The translations under genes were made by a program, and so were the position numbers. Below, in pieces: positions 1-5,742 of a DNA stretch of 5,742 nucleotides. The stretch covers positions 1-5,742 of the forward strand of contig JANPCI010000166.1 of assembly GCA_031430875.1 (NCBI GenBank), given 5' to 3'. The stretch is from Sva-07 sp031430875. GTDB lineage: Bacteria > Actinomycetota > Acidimicrobiia > Acidimicrobiales > Ilumatobacteraceae. The first letter of the stretch is position 1, and the number at the start of each line of letters is the position of its first letter. The notes below the pieces were generated by a model. That model was not told where the DNA came from. It ran no database searches and saw only the letters and a program-made list of their open reading frames with translations.

Positions 1-417
1 CACGTCCTCGGGGAACCTGTCGGACGAGTGCGCATCACGGCGCATGGCCCGCATCGTGTTCTGGTCGCTTCCCGGCGCCCGCCCGAGCCCGAGGTCGATG
101 CGCCCCGGGTGCAGCGTGGCGAGCGTGCCGAACTGTTCGGCGATGGTCAGCGGCGAATGGTTCGGCAGCATCACCCCGCCGGCGCCGAGGCGGATCGTGG
201 AGGTGTGCGCCGCGACATGGGCGATCAGGACACTGGTTGCCGAGGAGGCGATCGACGCCATGTTGTGGTGCTCGGCGTACCAGACCCGTTCGTAGCCCCG
301 AGCCTCGGCCCGCTGGGCGAGCACGACACTGTTGGTGAACGCATCCGCCGCCGTCTGCCCCTTGCCGATGATCGCCAGATCGAGGATCGACAGCGGAATC
401 GAATGGTGCCGGGACAT
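1..417 (-). CDS. LLM-class flavin-dependent oxidoreductase (luciferase-like), N-terminal part
   Basis: This frame stays open from an ATG at 417 to the left edge, giving 139 codons with no stop. The translation begins MSRHHSIPLSILDLAIIGKG and carries the hallmarks of the bacterial luciferase-like superfamily, in the subgroup often annotated 'luciferase family oxidoreductase, group 1': WYAEHHNM (residues 46-53), TSTIRLGAGGVMLPNHSP (72-89) and HPGRIDLGLGRAPG (103-116). Relatives are FMN- or F420-dependent TIM-barrel monooxygenases or reductases of about 330 residues, so roughly the last 190 residues lie outside the window. The substrate cannot be told from this part. An in-frame ATG at 429 would add four residues (MLVP); neither start has a clear Shine-Dalgarno sequence, and 417 best matches the usual beginning of the family. 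The next in-frame stop upstream lies in the repeat region, so there is no longer version. The gene is divergent from the DUF3445 gene. Confidence 0.9.
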   Translation of the reverse strand, partial: MSRHHSIPLSILDLAIIGKGQTAADAFTNSVVLAQRAEARGYERVWYAEHHNMASIASSATSVLIAHVAAHTSTIRLGAGGVMLPNHSPLTIAEQFGTLATLHPGRIDLGLGRAPGSDQNTMRAMRRDAHSSDRFPEDV

Positions 418-461
418 AGGGACCAGCATGCCAGCGGCGATCGTGCAGGCGGTGATTCGCC

Positions 462-509
462 GGCGATGAGGTTGTGGGGCGAGGGGTGGGCCGGAATCTC
501 ATCGCCGGG
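462..509. repeat. 48-bp palindrome-bounded direct repeat, copy 1
   Basis: This is identical over all 48 bases to 523-570, with a period of 61 bp. The unit begins GGCGATGAG and its inner end reads CTCATCGCC, an exact reverse complement. In this copy the arms extend to 11 bp each, CCGGCGATGAG (460-470) and CTCATCGCCGG (498-508). The 27-base interior (471-497) is G-rich, with runs at 476-479, 483-486 and 488-490. It lies in the divergent intergenic region and is not part of a plausible gene. It resembles a short intergenic palindromic element of the REP type, but I do not recognise the family. Confidence 0.85.
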
Positions 510-522
510 GTTGCGATGGCGT

Positions 523-570
523 GGCGATGAGGTTGTGGGGCGAGGGGTGGGCCGGAATCTCATCGCCGGG
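523..570. repeat. 48-bp palindrome-bounded direct repeat, copy 2
   Basis: This is an exact copy of 462-509, separated from it by a 13-bp spacer (510-522). The inverted arms here are 9 bp (523-531 and 559-567), because the flanking bases differ from copy 1. The G-runs are at 537-540, 544-547 and 549-551. The 61-bp period is not a multiple of three, which argues against a repeated protein segment. The copy ends 47 bp before the GTG start of the DUF3445 gene, so it could affect transcription or the leader of that gene. Confidence 0.85.
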
Positions 571-580
571 TTTGGTTGGA

Positions 581-605
581 GGGCGGGGCTCGGCGGGGCG
601 ATGGG
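581..605 (+). other. putative G-quadruplex motif upstream of the DUF3445 gene
   Basis: Four G-runs of at least three bases (581-583, 585-588, 595-598 and 603-605) are separated by loops of 1, 6 and 4 bases, which fits the standard four-run rule with loops of seven or fewer. It lies on the coding strand, 12 bases before the GTG start at 618. GC-rich genomes contain many such motifs by chance, so only the pattern is claimed here, not a role. Confidence 0.4.
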
Positions 606-617
606 TAGCGTTCGGAT

Positions 618-1538
618 GTGAGCATCGACGGTGCACCGATTGCGGGGGCCACGGTGGATCCGATCCCCTACCTGCCGTTCATGGACGGGCCCGCGCCCGC
701 AGGCCAGGATGCGTTCCGGTGGCGGCTCGGGGTGCGACCGCTCGATGTGCACGACTGGATCGAGCTCGGCGCCGACGCTGACGCGGCGATCGAGGCCAAA
801 CCCCGTCTGATGGAAACCCACCCCGACACGGTGTTCGCCGTGCTCGACACTCGGGTGACCGAGGAATCGCAGGAGGTCGCCGACACGCTCGTCGACCACC
901 TCCGAAGGCGCTGGCCCGAGCGGTACTGCGAGACCGCCCTCGACACCGACCTGCACCCGCTCGATGCAGCAGCCCGGCTCGTGCCCGAGGATCTCGTGCT
1001 GCTCGTCGAGCGCCATGGCAAGCTCGTGTTCGGTGGTGGCTCGGTGTGCTTCCCGAACCGTTGGGACCTGCGCTCGAAGCTCGGCCTCTCGATGGCTGGT
1101 GTCCACGCGCCGGTCGACCGCCTCAATGACCAACTCGAGGCCCCGATCGACGGCTTCTTCGATCGCCTCACGCCCGAGCGCAGCTTCTGGCGTCTCGGAT
1201 GGGGCGTGCTCGACACCGCCGACTGGTACACACCGATCGACGGCACCGCCTCGCCCCGCCCGGTCGAGCCTGTGCCCGACCACCACTACCTGCGTGTCGA
1301 ACGCGAGACCTTGCGTCGCTTCCCGGAGACCGGCTGCGTGCTGTTCACCATCCGCACCTACGTGACCCCAATTCTGTCGGCATGCTCGACCTCCGAGGTT
1401 TCTGCTCGGTTCGCGGCTGCACTCGAATCGATGCCGAGTGATGTGCGCGAGTACAAGGACCTGGCCTCCACTGCCGACGATCTGGCGCATCTGTTGCGCC
1501 TGGTGCCTGACACCGTCGGTACGAGGGATAGATCCTGA
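618..1538 (+). CDS. DUF3445 protein, haem-dependent oxidative N-demethylase alpha-subunit-like
   Basis: This encodes 306 residues and starts with GTG. It matches the DUF3445 family along its length: FRWRLGVRPLD (33-43), LVPEDLVLL (121-129), SVCFPNRWDL with KLG (142-156), HAPV (163-166), FFDRLTPERSFWRLGWGVLD (180-199), LRVERETLRRFPETG (225-239), LFTIRTYV (242-249) and the terminal YKDL (279-282). The characterised family member is the haem-binding PAS-fold alpha subunit of a Pseudomonas enzyme that oxidatively demethylates dimethylamine using NADPH, with FMN, 2Fe-2S and tetrahydrofolate carried in the complex. A soluble cytoplasmic location fits, since there is no signal peptide or membrane segment. 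An in-frame GTG at 654, shortly after a GGGGG run, would remove 12 non-conserved residues and is a real alternative start. None of the partner subunits is in the window, so the substrate and even the demethylase activity remain inferred. The stop overlaps the proposed clpB promoter region. Confidence 0.88.
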   Translation: MSIDGAPIAGATVDPIPYLPFMDGPAPAGQDAFRWRLGVRPLDVHDWIELGADADAAIEAKPRLMETHPDTVFAVLDTRVTEESQEVADTLVDHLRRRWPERYCETALDTDLHPLDAAARLVPEDLVLLVERHGKLVFGGGSVCFPNRWDLRSKLGLSMAGVHAPVDRLNDQLEAPIDGFFDRLTPERSFWRLGWGVLDTADWYTPIDGTASPRPVEPVPDHHYLRVERETLRRFPETGCVLFTIRTYVTPILSACSTSEVSARFAAALESMPSDVREYKDLASTADDLAHLLRLVPDTVGTRDRS

Positions 1539-1564
1539 TATGATGACGCTCAAGCTTATTGAGT
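1534..1564 (+). promoter_or_regulatory. HAIR-like (HspR-type) operator candidate before clpB
   Basis: In actinobacteria clpB is commonly repressed by HspR, which binds the HAIR sequence CTTGAGT-N7-ACTCAAG. Here 1534-1540 (CCTGATA), seven bases, then 1548-1554 (GCTCAAG) match 4 of 7 and 6 of 7 positions. A further half site, TTGAGT, lies at 1559-1564. CTCAA (1549-1553) and TTGAG (1559-1563) form a perfect inverted repeat across 5 bp. The site would cover the expected transcription start, as a repressor operator should. The left half is degenerate and no hspR gene is in the window, so this remains a candidate. Confidence 0.4.
1539..1544 (+). promoter_or_regulatory. candidate -10 element of the clpB promoter
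   Basis: TATGAT matches five of six bases of the housekeeping sigma consensus TATAAT, in an otherwise GC-rich context, directly after the DUF3445 stop codon. A start of transcription around 1551 would follow. No good -35 box is visible about 17 bp upstream (the bases there read TCGGTA), so the call rests on the -10 element and its position 33 bp before the clpB ATG. Confidence 0.35.
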
Positions 1565-1570
1565 AAAGGA
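1565..1570 (+). promoter_or_regulatory. clpB ribosome binding site
   Basis: AAAGGA lies seven bases before the ATG at 1578, a normal Shine-Dalgarno distance. It is the clearest ribosome binding site in the window and fixes the clpB start. Confidence 0.7.
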
Positions 1571-1577
1571 CAAGTAG

Positions 1578-4070
1578 ATGACGATCGATCCGAAGAAGTG
1601 GACGCTCAAGACCCAGGAGGCCTTTTCGGCCGCCATCGACCAGGCCAAGGAGCTGTCGAACCCTGAGCTGACCCCGGATCACGTGCTCGGCGCCATGATG
1701 CGCCAGGACGGCACGATCGTCCCGGCGGTGCTCGCCAAGCTCGGCCAGGCTCCGCTGATGGTGCGCAACCGCGCCGACGAAGCGATCCAGAAGCTCCCCA
1801 AGGCCTACGGCGGTGCCGAGCCGCGGATGAGCAAAGAACTCACCAACATCGTCGAGAACGCGGAGACCTACCGCAAGGATCTGCGCGACGACTTCCTCTC
1901 CGTCGAGCACCTCCTCCTCGCGATGAACGCCCGTCTCGACGTCGGCTCCGAGGAACTCCTCCAGGTGTTGAAGGAGGTACGCGGCTCGCATCGCGTCACC
2001 GACCAGAGCCCCGAGGAGAAGTTTGCCGCACTCGAGAAGTACGGCCAGGATCTCACGGCCTTGGCCGCGAGTGGCAAGATCGATCCGGTCATCGGGCGCG
2101 ACGAGGAGATCCGGCGCGTCATCCAGGTGCTGTCACGTCGCTCGAAGAACAACCCGGTCCTCATCGGTGAGCCAGGCGTCGGCAAGACCGCCATCGTCGA
2201 GGGTCTCGCCTCACGCATCGCCGACGGCGACGTGCCCGAGGGCCTGAAGAACAAGCGGCTGATCTCCCTCGACATTGGTTCGATGATCGCCGGCGCGAAG
2301 TATCGCGGCGAGTTCGAGGAGCGGCTCAAGGCGGTGCTCAAGGAGATCACCGATGCCGACGGCGAGATCATCACCTTCGTCGATGAGCTCCACACGATCG
2401 TCGGCGCCGGCGGTGCCGAGGGCGCGATGGATGCCGGCAACATGATCAAGCCGATGCTGGCGCGCGGTGAGCTGCGCATGATCGGCGCCACCACCCTCGA
2501 TGAGTACCGAAAGCATGTCGAGAAGGACCCCGCACTCGAGCGCCGTTTCCAGCAGGTGTACGTCGGCGAGCCCAGTGTCGAAGACACGATCGGCATCCTG
2601 CGCGGGCTGAAGGAGCGCTACGAGGTGCACCACGGCGTGCGAATCCAGGACTCGGCGCTCGTCAGCGCGGCAGTGCTGTCCGACCGATACATCACGAGCC
2701 GGTTCCTCCCCGACAAGGCCATCGATCTCATGGACGAGGCGGCGTCGAAGCTGCGTATCGAGATCGACTCGCTCCCGACGGAGATCGATGTCGTCCAACG
2801 CCGCATCTTCCAACTCGAGATCGAGCAGGTCGCCCTCGACAAGGAAACCGATGTGGCCTCCAAGGAGCGCCTCGACGCGCTGCACGACGAGCTCGCCACG
2901 CTCAATGTGCAGCTCGGCGAGATGAAGCAGCGGTGGGAGCAGGAGAAGCAGGCGATCGATGCCATCCGCTCGCTGAAGGAGGAGTTCGAGCACCTGCGCA
3001 CGCAGGTCGAGCGCGAGACCGACCTCGCCGCCGCCGCCGAGATCCGCTACGGCCGCATCCCCGAACTCGAACGTCGCATCGAGGAGGCCACCGCCCACCT
3101 GGCGTCGATCCAGGAGACCGGTGCGATGCTCAAGGAGGAGGTCGACGCCGAGGACATCGCCGAGGTCGTCGCCAAGGCCACCGGCATTCCGCTCAACCGC
3201 CTCATGGAGTCGGAGACATCCAAGCTCGTCCACCTCGAAGAGTTGCTCCACGAGCGCGTCATCGGCCAGGACGATGCGGTGGTCGCCGTCGCCAACGCCA
3301 TCCGGCGCAGCCGGGCCGGGCTGTCGGATCCGAACCGGCCGATCGGATCGTTCATGTTCCTCGGCCCGACCGGTGTCGGCAAGACCGAGCTTGCCCGGGC
3401 GCTCGCCGAGTTCCTGTTCGACGACGAGAAGTCGATGGTGCGCATCGACATGGGCGAGTACATGGAGAAGTTCTCCGTGTCGCGCCTCATCGGGGCGCCC
3501 CCGGGTTACGTCGGCTACGACGAAGGCGGCCAGCTCACCGAAGCGGTGCGCCGTCGCCCGTACTCCGTGGTGCTGCTCGATGAAATCGAAAAAGCGCACC
3601 CCGACGTGTTCAACACGCTGCTGCAGTTGCTCGACGACGGCCGGCTCACCGATGGGCAGGGCCGCACGGTCGACTTCACCAACGTCGTGCTCATCATGAC
3701 CTCGAACCTGCCGGGCGAGCCGAGCGATTTCTTCAAGCCCGAGTTCATCAACCGCGTCGACGACATCATCCGCTTCCGCTCGCTGACCGAAGCCGACCTC
3801 GAGCGCATCGTCAAGGTGCAGCTGGCGCATCTCCACCGGCGGTTGGCTGATCGTCGTATCGACCTCGACATCGATGAAGCGGCCATGGCGCAGCTTGCCC
3901 GGGAAGGCTTCGATCCGGCCTTCGGAGCGCGGCCGCTCAAGCGGGTCATCCAACGCGAGATCGGCGACAAGGCGTCGCTCCTCATCCTCAACGGCGATGT
4001 CGCCGAAGGCGGTTCGATCGTCGTGCGCGCCGGCACTGCCGAGGAGGGCTTGAGCGTCACCGCTGCCTGA
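1578..4070 (+). CDS. clpB: ATP-dependent chaperone ClpB (Hsp100 disaggregase)
   Basis: This complete 830-residue protein forms the hexameric AAA+ disaggregase that threads aggregated proteins through its pore together with DnaK in the cytoplasm. In order it has: the Clp N-domain (about 1-145); NBD1 with Walker A GEPGVGKT (197-204), pore tyrosine Y242 in GAKYRG, Walker B ITFVDE (265-270) and arginine fingers R322/R323; the ClpB-specific coiled-coil middle domain (about 400-525, with IPELERRI at 494-501); and NBD2 with Walker A GPTGVGKT (596-603), pore loop GYVGYDEG (643-650), Walker B VVLLDE (664-669), arginine finger R726 and sensor-2 GARPLKR (783-789). All catalytic motifs are intact. The middle domain separates it from ClpA and ClpX, and the lack of a UVR motif and of a ClpC-type linker separates it from ClpC. 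It is a little shorter than the usual 850-870 residues, mainly because only 11 residues join SNL (709-711) to FINR (723-726). The start is set by AAAGGA. The upstream HAIR-like repeat suggests heat-shock control. Confidence 0.98.
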   Translation: MTIDPKKWTLKTQEAFSAAIDQAKELSNPELTPDHVLGAMMRQDGTIVPAVLAKLGQAPLMVRNRADEAIQKLPKAYGGAEPRMSKELTNIVENAETYRKDLRDDFLSVEHLLLAMNARLDVGSEELLQVLKEVRGSHRVTDQSPEEKFAALEKYGQDLTALAASGKIDPVIGRDEEIRRVIQVLSRRSKNNPVLIGEPGVGKTAIVEGLASRIADGDVPEGLKNKRLISLDIGSMIAGAKYRGEFEERLKAVLKEITDADGEIITFVDELHTIVGAGGAEGAMDAGNMIKPMLARGELRMIGATTLDEYRKHVEKDPALERRFQQVYVGEPSVEDTIGILRGLKERYEVHHGVRIQDSALVSAAVLSDRYITSRFLPDKAIDLMDEAASKLRIEIDSLPTEIDVVQRRIFQLEIEQVALDKETDVASKERLDALHDELATLNVQLGEMKQRWEQEKQAIDAIRSLKEEFEHLRTQVERETDLAAAAEIRYGRIPELERRIEEATAHLASIQETGAMLKEEVDAEDIAEVVAKATGIPLNRLMESETSKLVHLEELLHERVIGQDDAVVAVANAIRRSRAGLSDPNRPIGSFMFLGPTGVGKTELARALAEFLFDDEKSMVRIDMGEYMEKFSVSRLIGAPPGYVGYDEGGQLTEAVRRRPYSVVLLDEIEKAHPDVFNTLLQLLDDGRLTDGQGRTVDFTNVVLIMTSNLPGEPSDFFKPEFINRVDDIIRFRSLTEADLERIVKVQLAHLHRRLADRRIDLDIDEAAMAQLAREGFDPAFGARPLKRVIQREIGDKASLLILNGDVAEGGSIVVRAGTAEEGLSVTAA

Positions 4071-4112
4071 GCCCGCCAGGAGGCCGTCGGGCGAGTCAGC
4101 CTGCTGCCTCCT
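4071..4112. terminator. possible weak stem-loop between convergent genes
   Basis: clpB and the lipoprotein gene converge with only 25 bp between their stops. Two alternative stems can be drawn: GCCCG (4071-4075) with CGGGC (4088-4092), and AGGAGGC (4078-4084) with GCCTCCT (4106-4112, inside the lipoprotein coding end). Neither is followed by a T-run, so neither is a classic intrinsic terminator. They might end transcription weakly in both directions; Rho-dependent ending is equally possible. Confidence 0.25.
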
Positions 4113-4869
4113 CGTCACCGGACACGTCGACGCCGCATTCCTCCAGGATCCACGGCTGAGCCGCGGCCGTTGGGTCCTCCTCGAGTTCCCATATCGGGGC
4201 GGCGTTGACCTCGGCTTCCTCCAGGTTCTCGGCATCGACGAAGGCATCGACGAATCGCTGCGCAAACGCGATCAACGTGGTCACGTTGTCGCGCTGAGCG
4301 CCGTCCACCTGCTCGAGGCCAGCTGTGAGCTGCGTCAGGAGCCGGTCGACGTTCACGAACGTCGCCTTCTGAACCGCGAAGTCATCCGACTCGCCGTCGA
4401 GCAACACGTCGACCTCCTCGAGAACATTGCACCAGTCGTCGCGGTCCTTCACGCCGACCTCGACAGAAATGGTCGAGGTCACATCCTTCGCTGTGTGAAC
4501 ACCGTCCCCGACCTGGACACAGAGGTCGTGCGTGCCGGGAGTGAGGTAGATCGTTCCTTCCGCGGCTCCGGATCCGAGGTGCACATGGTCAGCGTCCTTT
4601 GGGATCGCTTCGCCGGTCTTCACACATCCGGCGTCGGCGATGACGTGGAAGTGACCGGCCGCTTCGCGCACGTCACCGGCGGGCTCGATGGTGATGCCGT
4701 CGGCGGCAAGGGTGAACGGGACCCCTCCGGCGATGGAGGCGCCGGACGCAGGAGTGGCGAACGTCGCTGTGCGATCGGGCCCGTCGTCAACGCACGAAAC
4801 GATGAGAAGTCCGAAGAGGACAACGATCGTGGGGATGAGATTCCTACGCCTGTGAGTCGTCATACCCAT
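4096..4869 (-). CDS. DUF4399-domain lipoprotein with helical C-terminal extension
   Basis: The 257-residue product has a lipoprotein signal: basic start (THRRRN), a hydrophobic stretch (about 11-24) and a lipobox IVSC ending at C26, so it should be anchored on the outer face of the membrane. Residues about 35-138 fit DUF4399: GHFHVIAD (72-79), DADHVHLGSG (92-101), a LTPGTHDLCVQVGDG stretch (109-123) and a closing beta-strand TISVEVG. H73, H75, H95, H97, H114 and H125 could bind a metal, but no ligand is known to me. Residues 147-257 form a second, mainly helical, acidic part bounded by C147 (DWCNVL) and C245 (EECG), which could form a disulfide; I cannot name it. ATGs at 4869 and 4863 are both possible, with no good Shine-Dalgarno at either; the second would start MTTHRRR. 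It follows the kinase gene on the same strand by 34 bp. The function is unknown. Confidence 0.85.
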   Translation of the reverse strand: MGMTTHRRRNLIPTIVVLFGLLIVSCVDDGPDRTATFATPASGASIAGGVPFTLAADGITIEPAGDVREAAGHFHVIADAGCVKTGEAIPKDADHVHLGSGAAEGTIYLTPGTHDLCVQVGDGVHTAKDVTSTISVEVGVKDRDDWCNVLEEVDVLLDGESDDFAVQKATFVNVDRLLTQLTAGLEQVDGAQRDNVTTLIAFAQRFVDAFVDAENLEEAEVNAAPIWELEEDPTAAAQPWILEECGVDVSGDEEAAG

Positions 4870-4893
4870 ACTGACGAGCAGTCGACGCGATCG

Positions 4894-4908
4894 GGTGACA
4901 GCGTCACC
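4894..4908. other. perfect short hairpin over the kinase stop codon
   Basis: GGTGAC (4894-4899), loop AGC and GTCACC (4903-4908) form a six-bp perfect stem that includes the kinase stop codon (4904-4906 on the minus strand). It sits in the kinase-lipoprotein junction. With no T-run it is unlikely to be a full terminator; it might reduce read-through, protect an RNA end, or be chance. Confidence 0.3.
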
Positions 4909-5742
4909 GCCGTACGAGGGTGAGGCGGAACGTCGGTGGGCTGAGTTCGATCAGTTCGAGGCGACCGCCGTCTGATTCCGCGAGGCGTCGGGCGAGCGGC
5001 AGGCCGCGGCCGTGTGCTGCCTGGTGATCCAACGGACGATCGAACAGGGTTGCCGCGCGTTCGCGACTGATGCCGGAGCCCTCGTCCTCGATCGTGACGC
5101 TGTCATCCTGCACCAGGATCGCAACAGTGCCGTGTCCATGGCGCAGCGCGTTGTCGAGCAGGATCCCGATCACCTGGCCGACGAGGCCCGGCGTGGCGAT
5201 CACGTGGTTCACGCGGCCCGTTGTCACCACCACCTGGCGGCGTTTCTCGGCAAAACGGTGTTGCCAGTCGGCCACCTGATGGTCAACGAGCGCCGTCAGT
5301 TCCAGATCGGTGCGTTCCTTCGTCGACCCGGTCCGCGCCACGGTGAGCAGATCATCGAGCGTGAGGTTCAGCTCGTGGGTCTGCGTCAGCGCTGCCGTCG
5401 CTTCAGCGGCGACCTCGGGGTCGTCGTCACGTTCCAGCAGTTCGAGCCGCATGGCAATGCCGGTGAGTCCGGTACGTAGCTGATGGGTGGCGTCGGCGGT
5501 GAAGCCACGCTCTGACTCGAGCATGCGATCAACCCGATTCGCGCTCAGGCGCAGCGCACGCGAGATGTCGTCGATCTCACTGATTCCCGATGGTGGTGGG
5601 GCAGCTGCGCTGAAGTCGCCATCGCCGACACGCGACGCGCTCCGGGCGAGCCGCTCGAGTGGCCGTGCGAGCTGACGGGCTTGAACGCCGGCGAGCAGCG
5701 CCGCAGACGCAATGGCTGCCACAGCAATCACCGCGAGCCGCG
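4904..5742 (-). CDS. sensor histidine kinase, C-terminal part (HAMP-HisKA-HATPase)
   Basis: The open frame enters from the right edge and gives 278 visible residues. It starts inside a hydrophobic helix (RLAVIAVAAIASAALLAG), the last membrane segment before a HAMP linker (ARPLERLARSASRVGDGDF, ending near residue 43). The HisKA region has the acceptor histidine H86 in FTADATHQLRTGLTGI. The ATPase domain has the N-box DNALRHG (196-202), G1 box DEGSGI (219-224) and G2 box GRGLPLARRLAESDGG (244-259), with a short ATP lid. All residues needed for autophosphorylation appear present, so it should act as a membrane kinase for a response regulator, probably encoded just upstream outside the window. 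The GTG at 5731 is probably not the true start, because it would fall inside the membrane helix; the first membrane segment and sensor domain are missing. The residue four positions after the HQLR motif's histidine is the usual T, but the next one is G where P is normal. The stimulus is unknown. Confidence 0.92.
   Translation of the reverse strand, partial: RLAVIAVAAIASAALLAGVQARQLARPLERLARSASRVGDGDFSAAAPPPSGISEIDDISRALRLSANRVDRMLESERGFTADATHQLRTGLTGIAMRLELLERDDDPEVAAEATAALTQTHELNLTLDDLLTVARTGSTKERTDLELTALVDHQVADWQHRFAEKRRQVVVTTGRVNHVIATPGLVGQVIGILLDNALRHGHGTVAILVQDDSVTIEDEGSGISRERAATLFDRPLDHQAAHGRGLPLARRLAESDGGRLELIELSPPTFRLTLVRR

Noticed and set aside
462..570. CRISPR array or tandem protein repeat
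   Set aside because: There are only two units, a 13-bp spacer and no cas genes, so it is not CRISPR. The 61-bp period shifts the reading frame, so it is not a protein repeat.
28..621. Plus-strand open frame of 197 codons at the left edge
   Set aside because: It is antisense to the luciferase-like gene and then runs through the two repeats. The minus-strand frame has strong family motifs; this one has none.
1548..1564. CIRCE element (HrcA operator)
   Set aside because: CIRCE needs TTAGCACTC-N9-GAGTGCTAA; this palindrome has a 5-bp spacer and different arms. HAIR-like is the better match.
225..1991. Open frame of 588 codons on the minus strand, antisense to the DUF3445 gene and the start of clpB
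   Set aside because: It spans three unrelated regions, including both repeats and the clpB leader, and its translation is rich in R, H, E and V with no recognisable domain. It is a typical shadow frame of GC-rich coding DNA opposite two clear genes.
2933..3699. Plus-strand open frames of 216 and 192 codons inside clpB
   Set aside because: Both are out-of-frame shadows of the clpB middle domain and NBD2, with low-complexity R/S/P-rich translations.
2211..4265. Open frame of 684 codons on the minus strand, antisense to clpB
   Set aside because: It lies opposite a fully motif-supported clpB and continues into the lipoprotein gene in a different frame. Its composition is a mirror of the clpB codons, with no domain.
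5012..5479. Plus-strand open frame of 155 codons opposite the kinase
   Set aside because: It is antisense to the conserved HisKA and ATPase domains; no start signal or domain supports it.

Overview
This GC-rich window looks like ordinary chromosomal DNA from an actinobacterium. The class Acidimicrobiia is my best guess, from the actinobacterial ClpB type, a 'HQLRT' histidine kinase and a small lipoprotein with a CG-ending helical tail. The placement is an inference from sequence style and was not searched. There is no tRNA, rRNA, transposase, phage gene or CRISPR array.

Layout from left to right: (1) the N-terminal 139 codons of a luciferase-like flavin-dependent oxidoreductase on the minus strand, running off the left edge (1-417); (2) a G-rich divergent intergenic region of 200 bp (418-617), holding two identical 48-bp repeats, each bounded by inverted arms, and a quadruplex-type G-run motif; (3) a plus-strand DUF3445 protein, related to the haem-binding alpha subunit of oxidative N-demethylase (618-1538); (4) a 39-bp gap with a likely promoter, an HspR/HAIR-like inverted repeat and a Shine-Dalgarno sequence; (5) a complete plus-strand clpB (1578-4070); (6) a 25-bp convergent gap with weak stem-loop potential; (7) a minus-strand lipoprotein with a DUF4399 domain and an unassigned helical tail (4096-4869); (8) a minus-strand sensor histidine kinase without its N-terminus, running off the right edge (4904-5742).

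The genes fall into three groups. The two oxidoreductases are divergent and share the repeat-bearing region, where their promoters would have to lie. clpB follows the DUF3445 gene but appears to have its own heat-shock-type control, and encodes the disaggregase that works with DnaK. The kinase and lipoprotein are on the same strand 34 bp apart and may be co-transcribed, so the lipoprotein could be an envelope partner or target of the two-component system; this is positional inference only.

I found no convincing new multi-gene system. The most interesting items are the paired palindromic repeats, the HAIR-like site before clpB, a shortened segment before the second arginine finger of ClpB, a proline-to-glycine change next to the kinase's phospho-acceptor histidine, and the two-part lipoprotein.
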